Shown here piece after piece: positions 8,610 through 17,282 of a DNA stretch of 64,000 nucleotides (the first letter of the stretch is position 1; every line of letters starts with the position of its first letter). Origin of the DNA: Klebsiella electrica (GTDB taxonomy: Bacteria; Pseudomonadota; Gammaproteobacteria; Enterobacterales; Enterobacteriaceae). The notes under the pieces are model-generated. The model saw only the letters and a list, made by a program, of their open reading frames with translations, searched no databases and was not told the DNA's origin. The stretch covers positions 4,960,001-5,024,000 of the forward strand of contig NZ_CP041247.1 of the NCBI RefSeq assembly GCF_006711645.1, in the 5' to 3' direction. The translations under genes and the position numbers were made by a program.

Positions 8610-8702
8610 CCCCGTCTGCGCCCTCTTCTACGAGGCTAACGCGCTGTCCGTCAGCCCGCGATTACCGTACACTGGGTTATCCGGCAGACTGAGGGCACCA
8701 CT

Positions 8703-8975
8703 ATGGCACTTCCCCGCATTACGCAAAAAGAGATGACAGAGCGCGAGCAACGCGAACTCAAAACGCTGCTTGACCGGACCCGGATTGCGCACGGTCGAGC
8801 GCTGACCAACGCCGAGACCAACGCCGTCAAGAAAGAGTACATCGACAAGCTGATGGCGCTGCGTGAAGCCGACGCGAAAAAGGCCCGCCAGCTAAAGAAA
8901 AAGCAGGCCTACAAACCCGATAGCGAAGCCTCATTTTCGTGGTCAGCGAGCACGCCAACGCGCGGCAGGCGTTAA
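8703..8975 (+). CDS. yjbD: DUF3811 family protein YjbD
   Basis: 90-residue cytoplasmic protein of unknown function, same length as E. coli YjbD and very similar ([20 protein letters not shown] at the start). It is highly charged, mostly helical in appearance, with a lysine-rich stretch [14 protein letters not shown] near residues 60-73 that could contact nucleic acid; that is only a guess. Its stop overlaps the 3' end of the convergent rluF by 4 bases. E. coli has the same tail-to-tail pair. Confidence 0.92.
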   Translation: MALPRITQKEMTEREQRELKTLLDRTRIAHGRALTNAETNAVKKEYIDKLMALREADAKKARQLKKKQAYKPDSEASFSWSASTPTRGRR

Positions 8976-9850
8976 CGCCCTTTCTTTTTCCGCCCCGGCT
9001 GAGTAAAACGTTTTCCGTTAGACGCCGGGCGTCCTTTCTCGTTTTTCTCATTGCTCTTTTCAACCTTCACCACCGGACGTTTGATCCCGGCGGTTTTCGG
9101 TTTGGCTTTCGCCTTCGGTTTAGCCTCAGAGGACGAATTCTCAATCAGCTTAAACAGCGCCACCAGCTCATCATCCGTCAGGTCGCGCCACTCACCGAGC
9201 GGCAATCCCGACAGCCCGACGTTCATGATGCGCGTCCGTTCAAGCTTCGTGACTTCATAGCCAAAGTGCTCGCACATCCGGCGAATCTGCCGGTTCAGGC
9301 CCTGAATCAGGGTAATGCGGAACACCAACGGCGCTTCCTTCCTGACTTTGCACTTCTTCGTTACCGTACCGAGAATCGGTACCCCGGCTCCCATGCCGCG
9401 GATAAACTCGTCGGTCACCGGCTTGTCCACCGTCACCAGATACTCTTTTTCGTGATCGTTGCCGGCACGCAGGATCTTATTCACCAGATCGCCGTGGTTG
9501 GTCAGAAAGATCAGCCCCTGAGAGTCTTTGTCCAGTCGACCAATCGGGAAGACGCGCTTGCTGTGGTTAACGAAATCCACAATGTTATCGCGCTCGCTGT
9601 CTTCCGTTGTGCTGACAATACCGACCGGTTTATTCAAGGCGATGAACACCAGATCTTCGGCCTCGCGCGGTTCGATCAATTGACCGTTGACCTTCACGAC
9701 ATCGCCAGGATTGACCTGATCGCCAATGGCCGCGCGCTTGCCATTGATAAAAACATTGCCTTGTTCAATGTAGCGATCGGCTTCGCGACGCGAGCAAATT
9801 CCGCTTTCACTGATGTATTTATTGAGTCGGGTTGATGAGTCTGGCAGCAT
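8972..9850 (-). CDS. rluF: 23S rRNA pseudouridine synthase RluF
   Basis: Makes pseudouridine in 23S rRNA (position 2604, and to a lesser degree 2605, in E. coli) and also tRNA-Tyr U35. 292 residues against 290 in E. coli. An S4 RNA-binding domain covers residues 8-55 ([20 protein letters not shown]). The catalytic Asp107 sits in [10 protein letters not shown]. The C-terminal 60 residues are a lysine/proline-rich tail ([16 protein letters not shown]) ending in KKKGR, as in the E. coli enzyme. The start has AGGAGAA immediately upstream. The neighbouring sor region begins 340 bases beyond its start. Confidence 0.96.
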   Translation of the reverse strand: MLPDSSTRLNKYISESGICSRREADRYIEQGNVFINGKRAAIGDQVNPGDVVKVNGQLIEPREAEDLVFIALNKPVGIVSTTEDSERDNIVDFVNHSKRVFPIGRLDKDSQGLIFLTNHGDLVNKILRAGNDHEKEYLVTVDKPVTDEFIRGMGAGVPILGTVTKKCKVRKEAPLVFRITLIQGLNRQIRRMCEHFGYEVTKLERTRIMNVGLSGLPLGEWRDLTDDELVALFKLIENSSSEAKPKAKAKPKTAGIKRPVVKVEKSNEKNEKGRPASNGKRFTQPGRKKKGR

Positions 9851-10193
9851 AAATTCTCCTGTAAAAGCGAAATATACCTCAGGCCGCGGACAATCAAAAA
9901 TAATCGCGTTGCTCCGGTTAGCCGCTAAATGTGATCCGTCACACCTTTCTCCACAAAAGTGTTCCCCCCTGTCCCGTGCAATTCTGTCCGGCGAAAATAA
10001 GCAGAATCAAACCATTAGCTCAACCTGCACAAACGTGCCATCTCCAGGCAGGTCAGCAATCAAATGTGCAAAACAAACCGCCACCTTATAGTGATGAAAT
10101 AGCGGAAAATTGCTTTGTCGCCGGCGATGGTTGGGGTTATATCAGATCAAGTGAGCAAGAATGTCGTTTGCACAAATGTGCAGGAGTTCCACG
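9851..10193. promoter_or_regulatory. sor operon control region with repeated SorC-like operators
   Basis: 343 bases without a gene. A dyad recurs: TGCACAAACGTGC at 10026-10038, TGCACAAATGTGCA at 10169-10182, a half copy CAAATGTGCAAA at 10061-10072, and a looser ACAAAAGTGT at 9953-9962. The 10169 copy runs into the sorC Shine-Dalgarno AGGAG (10182-10186). SorC-family regulators bind such dyads, so these are probable SorC operators. TGTGATCCGTCACA at 9930-9943 resembles CRP but has 4 rather than 6 bases between half-sites. No confident -35/-10 pair was found. Confidence 0.6.
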
Positions 10194-11147
10194 ATGGCGA
10201 TCGAAAATAGCGATGATATCCGCTTAATAGTCAAAGTTGCCCAGCTCTACTATGAGCAGGACATGACCCAGGCGCAGATTGCCCGCGAGCTGGGTATTTA
10301 CCGCACCACCATCAGCCGCCTGCTGAAACGCGGTCGCGAGCAGGGTATCGTCACCATCGCCATCAACTACGACTACAACGAAAATCTGTGGCTGGAACAG
10401 CAGCTGAAAGAAAAATTCGGTCTCAAAGAGGCGGTGGTGGCTTCCTGCGAATCATCGCAGGAAGAGGAGCAGTTGAGCACTATCGGACAGCATGGCGCTC
10501 AGTTGATCGACCGCCTGCTTGAGCCTGGCGATATTATCGGCTTTTCCTGGGGACGGGCGGTCCGTGCGCTGGTCGAAACGCTCCCGCAGGCCAGCCAGTC
10601 GCGGCAGGTGATTTGCGTACCGATTATCGGCGGCCCCTCGGGCAAGCTGGAGAGCCGGTATCATGTGAACACGCTGACCTACGGCGCCGCTGCGCGGCTG
10701 AAAGCCGAATCGCATCTTGCTGACTTCCCGGCGCTGCTGGAAAACACCTTGATTCGCAACGGTATTATGCAGTCCCGGCATTTTAAAACGATTTCATCCT
10801 ACTGGGAGAATCTCGATGTGGCGCTGGTGGGCATCGGTTCCCCGGCGATTCGCGATGGCGCCAACTGGCATGCGTTTTATGGTAGCGAAGAGAGCGATGA
10901 TCTCAACGCGCGGCACGTCGCCGGCGATATTTGTTCACGCTTTTATGATATCAACGGTATCGCCGTTGAAACCAATATGAATGAAAAGACACTCTCCATC
11001 GATATTGCCCGATTAAAACAGGTGCGTTATTCCGTAGGTATCGCCATCGGTGAAGAAAAATATAGCGGTATTATCGGCGCATTGCGCGGCGGTTATATTA
11101 ACTGCCTGGTGACAAATCGAGAAACCGCAGAGCTGTTACTGAAATAA
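10194..11147 (+). CDS. sorC: Sorbose operon regulator SorC
   Basis: Transcriptional regulator of the L-sorbose operon; in Klebsiella pneumoniae it both represses and, with inducer, activates sor. 317 residues. A helix-turn-helix occupies residues 26-46 (AQIARELGIYRTTISRLLKR), followed by the SorC sugar-phosphate-binding domain (GRAVRALVETLP, then IPIIGGPSG-like segment). I start at ATG 10194 because AGGAG lies 7 bases upstream; an in-frame start at 10161 lacks one and would overlap an operator. It is the first gene of the operon; sorD follows 68 bases downstream. A dyad over its ribosome site suggests autoregulation. Confidence 0.93.
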   Translation: MAIENSDDIRLIVKVAQLYYEQDMTQAQIARELGIYRTTISRLLKRGREQGIVTIAINYDYNENLWLEQQLKEKFGLKEAVVASCESSQEEEQLSTIGQHGAQLIDRLLEPGDIIGFSWGRAVRALVETLPQASQSRQVICVPIIGGPSGKLESRYHVNTLTYGAAARLKAESHLADFPALLENTLIRNGIMQSRHFKTISSYWENLDVALVGIGSPAIRDGANWHAFYGSEESDDLNARHVAGDICSRFYDINGIAVETNMNEKTLSIDIARLKQVRYSVGIAIGEEKYSGIIGALRGGYINCLVTNRETAELLLK

Positions 11148-11215
11148 AAGACGTTCCCCCTTTGACGCAGTTTGCTCTGCGTGGGATCCCTTTACCTGAA
11201 AATGAGATGACGATT

Positions 11216-12019
11216 ATGCAAACATGGCTAAATCTGCAAGATAAAATCATTATTGTTACCGGCGGCGCTTCGGGAATTGGCCTGGCCATTGTTGATGAAT
11301 TATTAAGTCTCGGCGCCAATGTCCACATGACCGATATTCACGGCGGCGATAAGCATCACCAGACTGACCATTACAGATTCTGGCCAACGGATATTTCCAG
11401 CGCCAGCGAGGTGAATCACACTGTCGAGCAAATTATTCAACAATACGGTCGTATCGATGGTCTGGTAAATAATGCCGGAGTGAATTTCCCGCGTCTCCTC
11501 GTCGATGAGAAAGCCCCGGCAGGACGCTACGAACTCAATGAAGCCGCTTTTGAAAAGATGGTGAACATCAACCAAAAAGGGGTCTTTTTGATGTCGCAGG
11601 CGGTGGCCCGGCAGATGGTGAAACAGCGCGCAGGGGTCATTGTTAACGTCTCGTCGGAAAGCGGACTGGAAGGCTCTGAAGGTCAGAGTTGCTATGCCGC
11701 AACCAAGGCCGCGCTGAATAGCTTCACGCGTTCATGGTCCAAAGAGCTGGGGAAACACGGTATCCGCGTCGTGGGCGTAGCGCCAGGCATCCTCGAAAAA
11801 ACCGGGTTGCGCACGCCAGAATACGAAGAAGCACTGGCCTGGACGCGCAACATCACCGTCGAGCAACTGCGCGCGGGCTATAGCAAAAATGCGATTCCGA
11901 TTGGTCGCTCCGGTCGTCTGAGCGAAGTGGCCGACTATGTCTGCTATCTGCTGTCAGAGCGGGCAAACTACATAACCGGAGTAACCACTAACATCGCCGG
12001 CGGTAAAACCCGCGGATAA
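11216..12019 (+). CDS. sorD: Sorbitol-6-phosphate 2-dehydrogenase SorD
   Basis: Oxidises D-glucitol-6-phosphate to D-fructose-6-phosphate with NAD+, the last step of L-sorbose breakdown. It is a classical short-chain dehydrogenase of 267 residues, the length of Klebsiella SorD. The Rossmann motif TGGASGIG is at residues 15-22, NNAG at 85-88, and the catalytic YxxxK at Tyr160/Lys164 after a serine-rich strand. The start MQTWLNLQDK matches the family; in-frame ATGs at 11162 and 11207 would add extra residues. It sits between sorC and sorF. Confidence 0.94.
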   Translation: MQTWLNLQDKIIIVTGGASGIGLAIVDELLSLGANVHMTDIHGGDKHHQTDHYRFWPTDISSASEVNHTVEQIIQQYGRIDGLVNNAGVNFPRLLVDEKAPAGRYELNEAAFEKMVNINQKGVFLMSQAVARQMVKQRAGVIVNVSSESGLEGSEGQSCYAATKAALNSFTRSWSKELGKHGIRVVGVAPGILEKTGLRTPEYEEALAWTRNITVEQLRAGYSKNAIPIGRSGRLSEVADYVCYLLSERANYITGVTTNIAGGKTRG

Positions 12020-12028
12020 GGAGTCGAT

Positions 12029-12436
12029 ATGGTGAATGTGATTTTCTGCGCCCACGGTCAATTGGCCTGCGCCATGCTGGATTCGGTGCGGATGGTCTAT
12101 GGCGACGTCACGGCCAGCGCGGTGGCGTTTATGCCCGGCGAAAACGCCAGCGACATCGCCACCAGACTGAATGAGTTAGTAAGCACTCACAATGATAGCG
12201 AGTGGCTGATCGCCGTCGATTTACAGTGCGGCAGCCCGTGGAATGCCGCTGCCGGGCTGGCGATGAAAAACCCGCGACTGCGGGTCATCAGCGGCCTCTC
12301 TTTACCGCTGGCGCTGGAACTGGTGGATAACCAGCAAACCCTGACCGCAGACGCCCTGTGCGCCCATCTGATGACCATCGCCAGCCAGTGCTGCGTGGTC
12401 TGGCGACAGCCGGAAACCATTGAGGAGGATTTTTGA
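12029..12436 (+). CDS. sorF: Sorbose PTS EIIA component SorF
   Basis: Cytoplasmic EIIA domain of a mannose-family phosphotransferase system. It takes phosphate from HPr on His9 (CAHGQLA) and passes it to SorB. 135 residues. It begins 9 bases after sorD with GGAGTCG as ribosome site, and its TGA overlaps the ATG of sorB (TGATG). Together SorF, B, A and M make the complete EIIA-EIIB-EIIC-EIID set that imports L-sorbose as sorbose-1-phosphate. Confidence 0.93.
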   Translation: MVNVIFCAHGQLACAMLDSVRMVYGDVTASAVAFMPGENASDIATRLNELVSTHNDSEWLIAVDLQCGSPWNAAAGLAMKNPRLRVISGLSLPLALELVDNQQTLTADALCAHLMTIASQCCVVWRQPETIEEDF

Positions 12437-12930
12437 TGAATATTACGCTTGCCCGTATTGATGACCGCCTGATCCATGGCCAGGTGACTACCGTATGGTC
12501 AAAAGTCGCCAACGCTCAGCGCATTATTATCTGCAACGATGACGCTTATAACGACGAGGTGCGGCGGACTTTACTCCGCCAGGCCGCGCCTCCGGGCATG
12601 AAGGTCAATGTTGTTAACCTCGAAAAAGCGGTCGCCGTTTATCACAATCCGCAATACCAGAACGAGACCGTGTTTTATTTATTTACCAATCCCCAGGATG
12701 TTTTAACGATGGTCAGGCAAGGGGTCAATATTGCCACTTTAAATATTGGTGGCATGGCCTGGCGACCGGGTAAAAAACAATTAACCAAGGCGGTATCTTT
12801 AGACGATGAAGATATTCATGCGTTTCGTGAACTGGATAAACTGGGCGTTAACCTGGATTTACGCGTGGTGGCGTCAGATCCATCCATCAATATTCTCGAC
12901 AAAATAAACCAGCACTCTTTTACAGAATAA
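12436..12930 (+). CDS. sorB: Sorbose PTS EIIB component SorB
   Basis: Mannose-family EIIB, 164 residues, same length as Klebsiella SorB. The active-site histidine is His14 in RIDDRLIHGQV, the hallmark of this family. The ATG overlaps the sorF stop by one base (TGATG), and GAGGAGG stands 8 bases upstream, inside the end of sorF. The upstream TTG could only add one residue. A gap of 173 bases follows before sorA. Confidence 0.95.
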   Translation: MNITLARIDDRLIHGQVTTVWSKVANAQRIIICNDDAYNDEVRRTLLRQAAPPGMKVNVVNLEKAVAVYHNPQYQNETVFYLFTNPQDVLTMVRQGVNIATLNIGGMAWRPGKKQLTKAVSLDDEDIHAFRELDKLGVNLDLRVVASDPSINILDKINQHSFTE

Positions 12931-13103
12931 AACAGCGCCTGTATTTTGCACATCGTTATTCTGAGTGGTACACCCTGGAGATAGACTTAGCACAATACCT
13001 GGTGACAAGTTTAAAAATATAAAACCCATGCCATGACCGTCAGAGTAAGACCGTGTTAATGCCGTAACAGGCAGGGATTTGCATACCCTCAAGGTGACAT
13101 ATT

Positions 13104-13901
13104 ATGGAAATCAGTACCCTACAAATAATCGCCATATTTCTTTTTTCCTGTATTGCCGGGATGGGCAGCGTATTGGATGAATTTCAGACGCACCGCCCGT
13201 TAATTGCCTGCACGGTCATCGGCTTAATTCTCGGTGATTTAAAAACCGGGATTATGCTCGGCGGCACGCTGGAGCTGATCGCGCTCGGCTGGATGAACGT
13301 CGGCGCCGCGCAATCGCCGGATTCGGCGCTGGCCAGCATCATCTCCGCGATTCTGGTTATCGTCGGCCATCAAAGCATCGCCACCGGGATCGCCATCGCG
13401 CTACCGGTGGCCGCGGCAGGCCAGGTACTCACCGTTTTCGCCCGCACCATCACGGTGGTGTTTCAACACGCAGCGGACAAGGCGGCAGAAGAGGCGCGTT
13501 TTCGCACTATCGACATACTGCATATCTCGGCGCTGGGCGTACAGGCGCTCCGCGTCGCGATTCCGGCTCTGGTGGTCTCGCTGTTTGTCAGCGCCGACAT
13601 GGTCAGCAGCATGCTGAGCGCCATCCCGGAATTTGTCACCCGCGGCCTGCAAATCGCCGGCGGTTTTATTGTGGTGGTGGGCTACGCCATGGTGCTGCGC
13701 ATGATGGGCGTCAAATACCTGATGCCGTTCTTTTTCCTCGGTTTTCTGGCGGGAGGCTATCTCGATTTCAGCCTGCTGGCCTTCGGCGGCGTGGGGGTCA
13801 TTATCGCGCTGATTTATATCCAGCTGAACCCGCAATGGCGCAAGGCCGAGCCCCGGCAGGCTACCGCCTCCTCCACCGCCCTTGACCAACTTGACGACTG
13901 A
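13104..13901 (+). CDS. sorA: Sorbose PTS EIIC component SorA
   Basis: Inner-membrane channel subunit of the mannose-family sorbose PTS, 265 residues with about seven hydrophobic segments. Early residues DEFQTHRPLIACTVIGLILGDLK contain the family pattern. Ribosome site AAGGTG is 7 bases from ATG. The 173 bases between sorB and sorA are unusually long for this tight operon; I see no ORF or strong hairpin there, so it may hold a processing site or a weak internal promoter. The TGA overlaps an ATG of the next frame, and sorM follows at once. Confidence 0.94.
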   Translation: MEISTLQIIAIFLFSCIAGMGSVLDEFQTHRPLIACTVIGLILGDLKTGIMLGGTLELIALGWMNVGAAQSPDSALASIISAILVIVGHQSIATGIAIALPVAAAGQVLTVFARTITVVFQHAADKAAEEARFRTIDILHISALGVQALRVAIPALVVSLFVSADMVSSMLSAIPEFVTRGLQIAGGFIVVVGYAMVLRMMGVKYLMPFFFLGFLAGGYLDFSLLAFGGVGVIIALIYIQLNPQWRKAEPRQATASSTALDQLDD

Positions 13902-13912
13902 TGGAGCCCGTT

Positions 13913-14737
13913 ATGGAACCGAAAAAACTCACCCAAGGCGACCTGGTTAACATCTTTCTGCGCTCCAACCTGCAGCAGGCCTCCTTCAACTTCGAACGTA
14001 TTCATGGTCTCGGCTTTTGCTACGACATGATCCCGGCGATCAAGCGTCTCTATCCGCTAAAAGAGGATCAGGTGGCGGCGCTAAAACGCCATCTGGTGTT
14101 CTTCAACACCACTCCCGCCGTCTGCGGCCCGGTGCTGGGCGTCACCGCGGCGATGGAAGAAGCGCGCGCCAACGGCGCGGCCATCGACGATGGGGCGATC
14201 AACGGCATCAAAGTTGGCCTGATGGGGCCGCTGGCCGGGGTCGGCGATCCGCTGGTCTGGGGCACCTTACGCCCGATTACCGCGGCGCTCGGCGCGTCGC
14301 TGGCGCTGTCGGGGAACGTTCTTGGGCCACTTCTCTTTTTCTTTATTTTCAATGCAGTACGTCTGGCAATGAAATGGTACGGCCTGCAGCTCGGCTTCCG
14401 TAAGGGGGTCAATATCGTCAGCGATATGGGCGGCAACCTGCTGCAAAAACTGACCGAAGGGGCCTCCATTTTGGGGCTGTTCGTGATGGGCGTGCTGGTC
14501 ACCAAATGGACCACTATCCACGTGCCGTTGGTGGTGTCGCAAACGCCGGGCGCCGATGGTGCCACCGTCACCATGACCGTACAAAACATCCTCGACCAGC
14601 TTTGTCCCGGCCTGCTGGCGCTGGGCCTGACGCTGCTGATGGTGCGCCTGCTCAATAAAAAAGTTAACCCGGTATGGCTGATCTTTGCCCTGTTCGGGCT
14701 GGGGATTATCGGTAACGCGCTGGGCTTCTTGTCCTGA
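13913..14737 (+). CDS. sorM: Sorbose PTS EIID component SorM
   Basis: EIID subunit, found only in mannose-family PTS, which forms the membrane channel with SorA. 274 residues from ATG 13913, the Klebsiella SorM length. The family signature FNFERIHGLGFCYDMIPAI is at residues 23-41, with a membrane anchor at the C-terminal end (LIFALFGLGIIGNALGFL). An ATG at 13901 overlaps the sorA stop, but GGAG precedes 13913 at the right distance and the protein aligns from MEPKKLTQGD. sorE starts 73 bases later. Confidence 0.94.
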   Translation: MEPKKLTQGDLVNIFLRSNLQQASFNFERIHGLGFCYDMIPAIKRLYPLKEDQVAALKRHLVFFNTTPAVCGPVLGVTAAMEEARANGAAIDDGAINGIKVGLMGPLAGVGDPLVWGTLRPITAALGASLALSGNVLGPLLFFFIFNAVRLAMKWYGLQLGFRKGVNIVSDMGGNLLQKLTEGASILGLFVMGVLVTKWTTIHVPLVVSQTPGADGATVTMTVQNILDQLCPGLLALGLTLLMVRLLNKKVNPVWLIFALFGLGIIGNALGFLS

Positions 14738-14810
14738 TTATTCGGCCCCGGCCGCGCCGGGGTCACTTCAATAAGCTAACCCCGCAGTCAAAGGGGATGA
14801 GGTGGTAAAC

Positions 14811-16040
14811 ATGAAAACAACGGCCCTACGCCTTTACGGTAAACGCGACCTGCGTCTGGAAACCTTCGCACTGCCGGAAATGCAGGATGACGAGATCCTC
14901 GCCCGCGTGGTCACCGACAGTCTGTGCCTCTCTTCCTGGAAAGAGGCCAACCAGGGGGAAAACCATAAAAAAGTGCCGGACGACGTGGCGATGAACCCGA
15001 TCATCATCGGCCATGAATTCTGCGGCGAAATCCTCGCGGTCGGCAAAAAGTGGCAGCATAAATTCCAGGCCGGTCAGCGCTACGTGATTCAGGCCAACCT
15101 GCAGCTGCCGGATCGCCCCGATTGCCCCGGCTACTCCTTCCCGTGGATCGGTGGCGAAGCGACTCACGTGGTGATCCCGGATGAGGTCATGACGCAAGAT
15201 TGTCTGCTCACCTGGGAGGGCGATAGCTGGTTTGAAGGCTCGCTGGTCGAACCGCTCTCCTGCGTGATTGGCGCATTCAACGCCAACTATCATCTGCAGG
15301 AAGGGAGCTATAACCATGTGATGGGCATCCGGCCTCAGGGCCGCACGCTGATCCTCGGCGGTACCGGGCCGATGGGGCTGCTGGCTATCGACTATGCGCT
15401 GCATGGGCCGGTGAACCCTTCTCTGCTGGTCGTGACCGACACCAATAAGCCGAAGCTGAGCTACGCCCGCCAGCACTATCCGTCAGAGCCGCAAACACTG
15501 ATCCATTACCTCGACGGCCACGATGCCGGACGCGAAACGCTGATGGCGCTGACCGGCGGTCACGGCTTTGATGATATTTTTGTCTTCGTGCCGAATGAGC
15601 AGCTGATTACCATGGCGTCTTCGCTGCTGGCCGCGGACGGCTGTCTGAACTTCTTTGCCGGTCCGCAGGATAAGCAGTTCAGCGCGCCGATAAACTTTTA
15701 CGATGTGCATTATGCCTTTACACATTACGTCGGGACTTCCGGCGGTAATACTGACGATATGCGGGCCGCCGTCGCGCTGATGCAGGAGAAAAAAGTCCAG
15801 GCGGCGAAAGTGGTGACTCATATTCTCGGGCTGAATGCGGCGGGCGAAACCACCCTCGATTTGCCGGCCGTCGGCGGCGGTAAAAAGCTGGTGTATACCG
15901 AAAAATCGCTGCCCTTGACCCCTCTTGGCGCCATTGCCGACCCTGAGCTGGCGGCAATTATGGCCCGTCATCATGGGATCTGGTCCGCTGAAGCGGAACA
16001 GTATCTGCTGACCCACGCACAGGACATAACTCATGATTAA
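14811..16040 (+). CDS. sorE: L-sorbose-1-phosphate reductase SorE
   Basis: Reduces L-sorbose-1-phosphate to D-glucitol-6-phosphate with NAD(P)H, linking the PTS product to SorD. 409 residues. A medium-chain dehydrogenase fold is visible: GHEFCGEI at residues 67-74, a Cys at 39 in the position of a zinc ligand, and the nucleotide-binding GGTGPMGLLAIDYAL near residue 180. Start ATG 14811 has GAGGTGG upstream; the GTG at 14802 would add MVN. The 3' end overlaps the next gene by 8 bases. Confidence 0.93.
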   Translation: MKTTALRLYGKRDLRLETFALPEMQDDEILARVVTDSLCLSSWKEANQGENHKKVPDDVAMNPIIIGHEFCGEILAVGKKWQHKFQAGQRYVIQANLQLPDRPDCPGYSFPWIGGEATHVVIPDEVMTQDCLLTWEGDSWFEGSLVEPLSCVIGAFNANYHLQEGSYNHVMGIRPQGRTLILGGTGPMGLLAIDYALHGPVNPSLLVVTDTNKPKLSYARQHYPSEPQTLIHYLDGHDAGRETLMALTGGHGFDDIFVFVPNEQLITMASSLLAADGCLNFFAGPQDKQFSAPINFYDVHYAFTHYVGTSGGNTDDMRAAVALMQEKKVQAAKVVTHILGLNAAGETTLDLPAVGGGKKLVYTEKSLPLTPLGAIADPELAAIMARHHGIWSAEAEQYLLTHAQDITHD

Positions 16041-16845
16041 TCGCGAAACACAGCTCTGCATGTCGCTGGCCGGTCGCCCAGGCAACTTCGGCACCCGTTT
16101 TCACAACTATCTGTATGAGAAGCTGGGGCTAAATTTTATCTATAAAGCCTTTACCACGCAGGATATCGCCGCGGCGGTAGGAGGGGTACGGGCGCTGGGC
16201 ATTCGCGGTTGCGCAGTCTCGATGCCGTTTAAAGAGAGCTGTATGCCTTTCCTTGACGCCATCGATCCTTCAGCCAGGGTGATTGATTCGGTCAATACCA
16301 TCGTTAACGACCACGGCAGGCTGACCGGGCTCAATACTGACTATATTGCGGTGAAGAGCCTGATAGACCGCCGCCTGCTGGATACTCATGCCAGCGTGAT
16401 GATTCAGGGCAGCGGCGGCATGGGTAAAGCGGTTATCGCCGCCTTTCGCGACGCTGGCTTTCGCGAGGTGGTGATCGCCGCCCGCAATCGTGATAGCGGC
16501 CTGGCGCTGGCGAAACAGTACGGTTTTCAGTGGCAGCCGCACCCTGAAGGAATCCAGGCCGATATTCTGGTTAACGTCACGCCGCTCGGCATGGCCGGCG
16601 GTACGCAAAGCGATACCCTGGCGTTCAGTCAGCCGATGGTTGAGCAGGCTCAGGTGGTGTTTGACGTGGTGGCCCTGCCGCCGGAAACCCCGCTGATTCG
16701 TCTGGCGCAGGCGCTGGATAAGCAAATTATCAGCGGCGCGGAGGTGATTGCGCTACAGGCGGTGGAACAATTCGTACTTTATACCGGCGTACGTCCGGAT
16801 GCCGATCTGGTCAACGAGGCGGCGGCATTTGCGCGAGCAGGGTAA
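16033..16845 (+). CDS. Shikimate dehydrogenase-like protein of the sor operon
   Basis: 270-residue member of the AroE/YdiB shikimate dehydrogenase family. It keeps the catalytic pair: Lys67 in VSMPFKE and Asp103 in GLNTDY. It also keeps the Rossmann loop GSGGMGKAV (about residues 125-133), NVTPLGM and a C-terminal QAVEQF. The N-terminal substrate motif SxSP of true AroE is replaced: the region reads AGRPGNFGTRFHN, so the serine pair that holds the shikimate carboxylate is not conserved. It overlaps sorE by 8 bases, so it is co-translated with the sorbose genes. The natural substrate is unknown; a role in sorbose or a related polyol is inferred from context only. Confidence 0.88.
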   Translation: MINRETQLCMSLAGRPGNFGTRFHNYLYEKLGLNFIYKAFTTQDIAAAVGGVRALGIRGCAVSMPFKESCMPFLDAIDPSARVIDSVNTIVNDHGRLTGLNTDYIAVKSLIDRRLLDTHASVMIQGSGGMGKAVIAAFRDAGFREVVIAARNRDSGLALAKQYGFQWQPHPEGIQADILVNVTPLGMAGGTQSDTLAFSQPMVEQAQVVFDVVALPPETPLIRLAQALDKQIISGAEVIALQAVEQFVLYTGVRPDADLVNEAAAFARAG

Positions 16846-17282
16846 GTCTGGGCGCCAGGGAGGGCGCTCTTCCTGCAGTTTTTGACTCCGGTTGCATACT
16901 CTTGCCTCCCCTTAACCGTTCCCCTCTTCTTACTCGTCACTGCGGCTAAGAGGCCCGGTGTCGCCCGCGGCCTTGCCACATCGTGAGCCATATCAGCGAG
17001 CCTGTGGGCAACCGGTGGTAGGATCGCTTGCGACGCTATCACCTGGCTAAAAGCCCGTTGAAGCACAACGGTAGCCCGGTGAAGCGTAGCGGTAGCCCGG
17101 CTAAGCGTAGCGCGAGCCGGGGGCAGGCCACCGTTTCTGAACCCCGACCACACTTTTCCCGGAGGCGGTGCTACGCACCTGTCCGGGCTACCCGTCCGCA
17201 GACGACGATGGACCGTCGCCCGGTGAAGCACAGCGGTAGCCCGGCTAAGCGCAGCGCGAGCCGGGGGGCAGGCAACAAGCGC
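16846..17282. repeat. REP/BIME-like repeat cluster between sor operon and yjbB
   Basis: About 440 bases without a convincing gene. The motif GTAGCCCGGTGAAGCGTAGC, or close variants with CTAAGC or AAGCACAG, recurs near 17050, 17071, 17092 and 17225-17245. Opposed copies occur (GTCCGGGCTACCC near 17180-17195), giving the alternating inverted pattern of BIMEs. The first 180 bases (16846-17025) are unremarkable. It lies between convergent genes, the usual location for such repeats. Confidence 0.75.

Noticed and set aside
9927..9948. CRP site upstream of sorC
   Set aside because: TGTGA and TCACA are present but only 4 bases apart, where CRP needs 6; kept only as a remark in the control-region entry.
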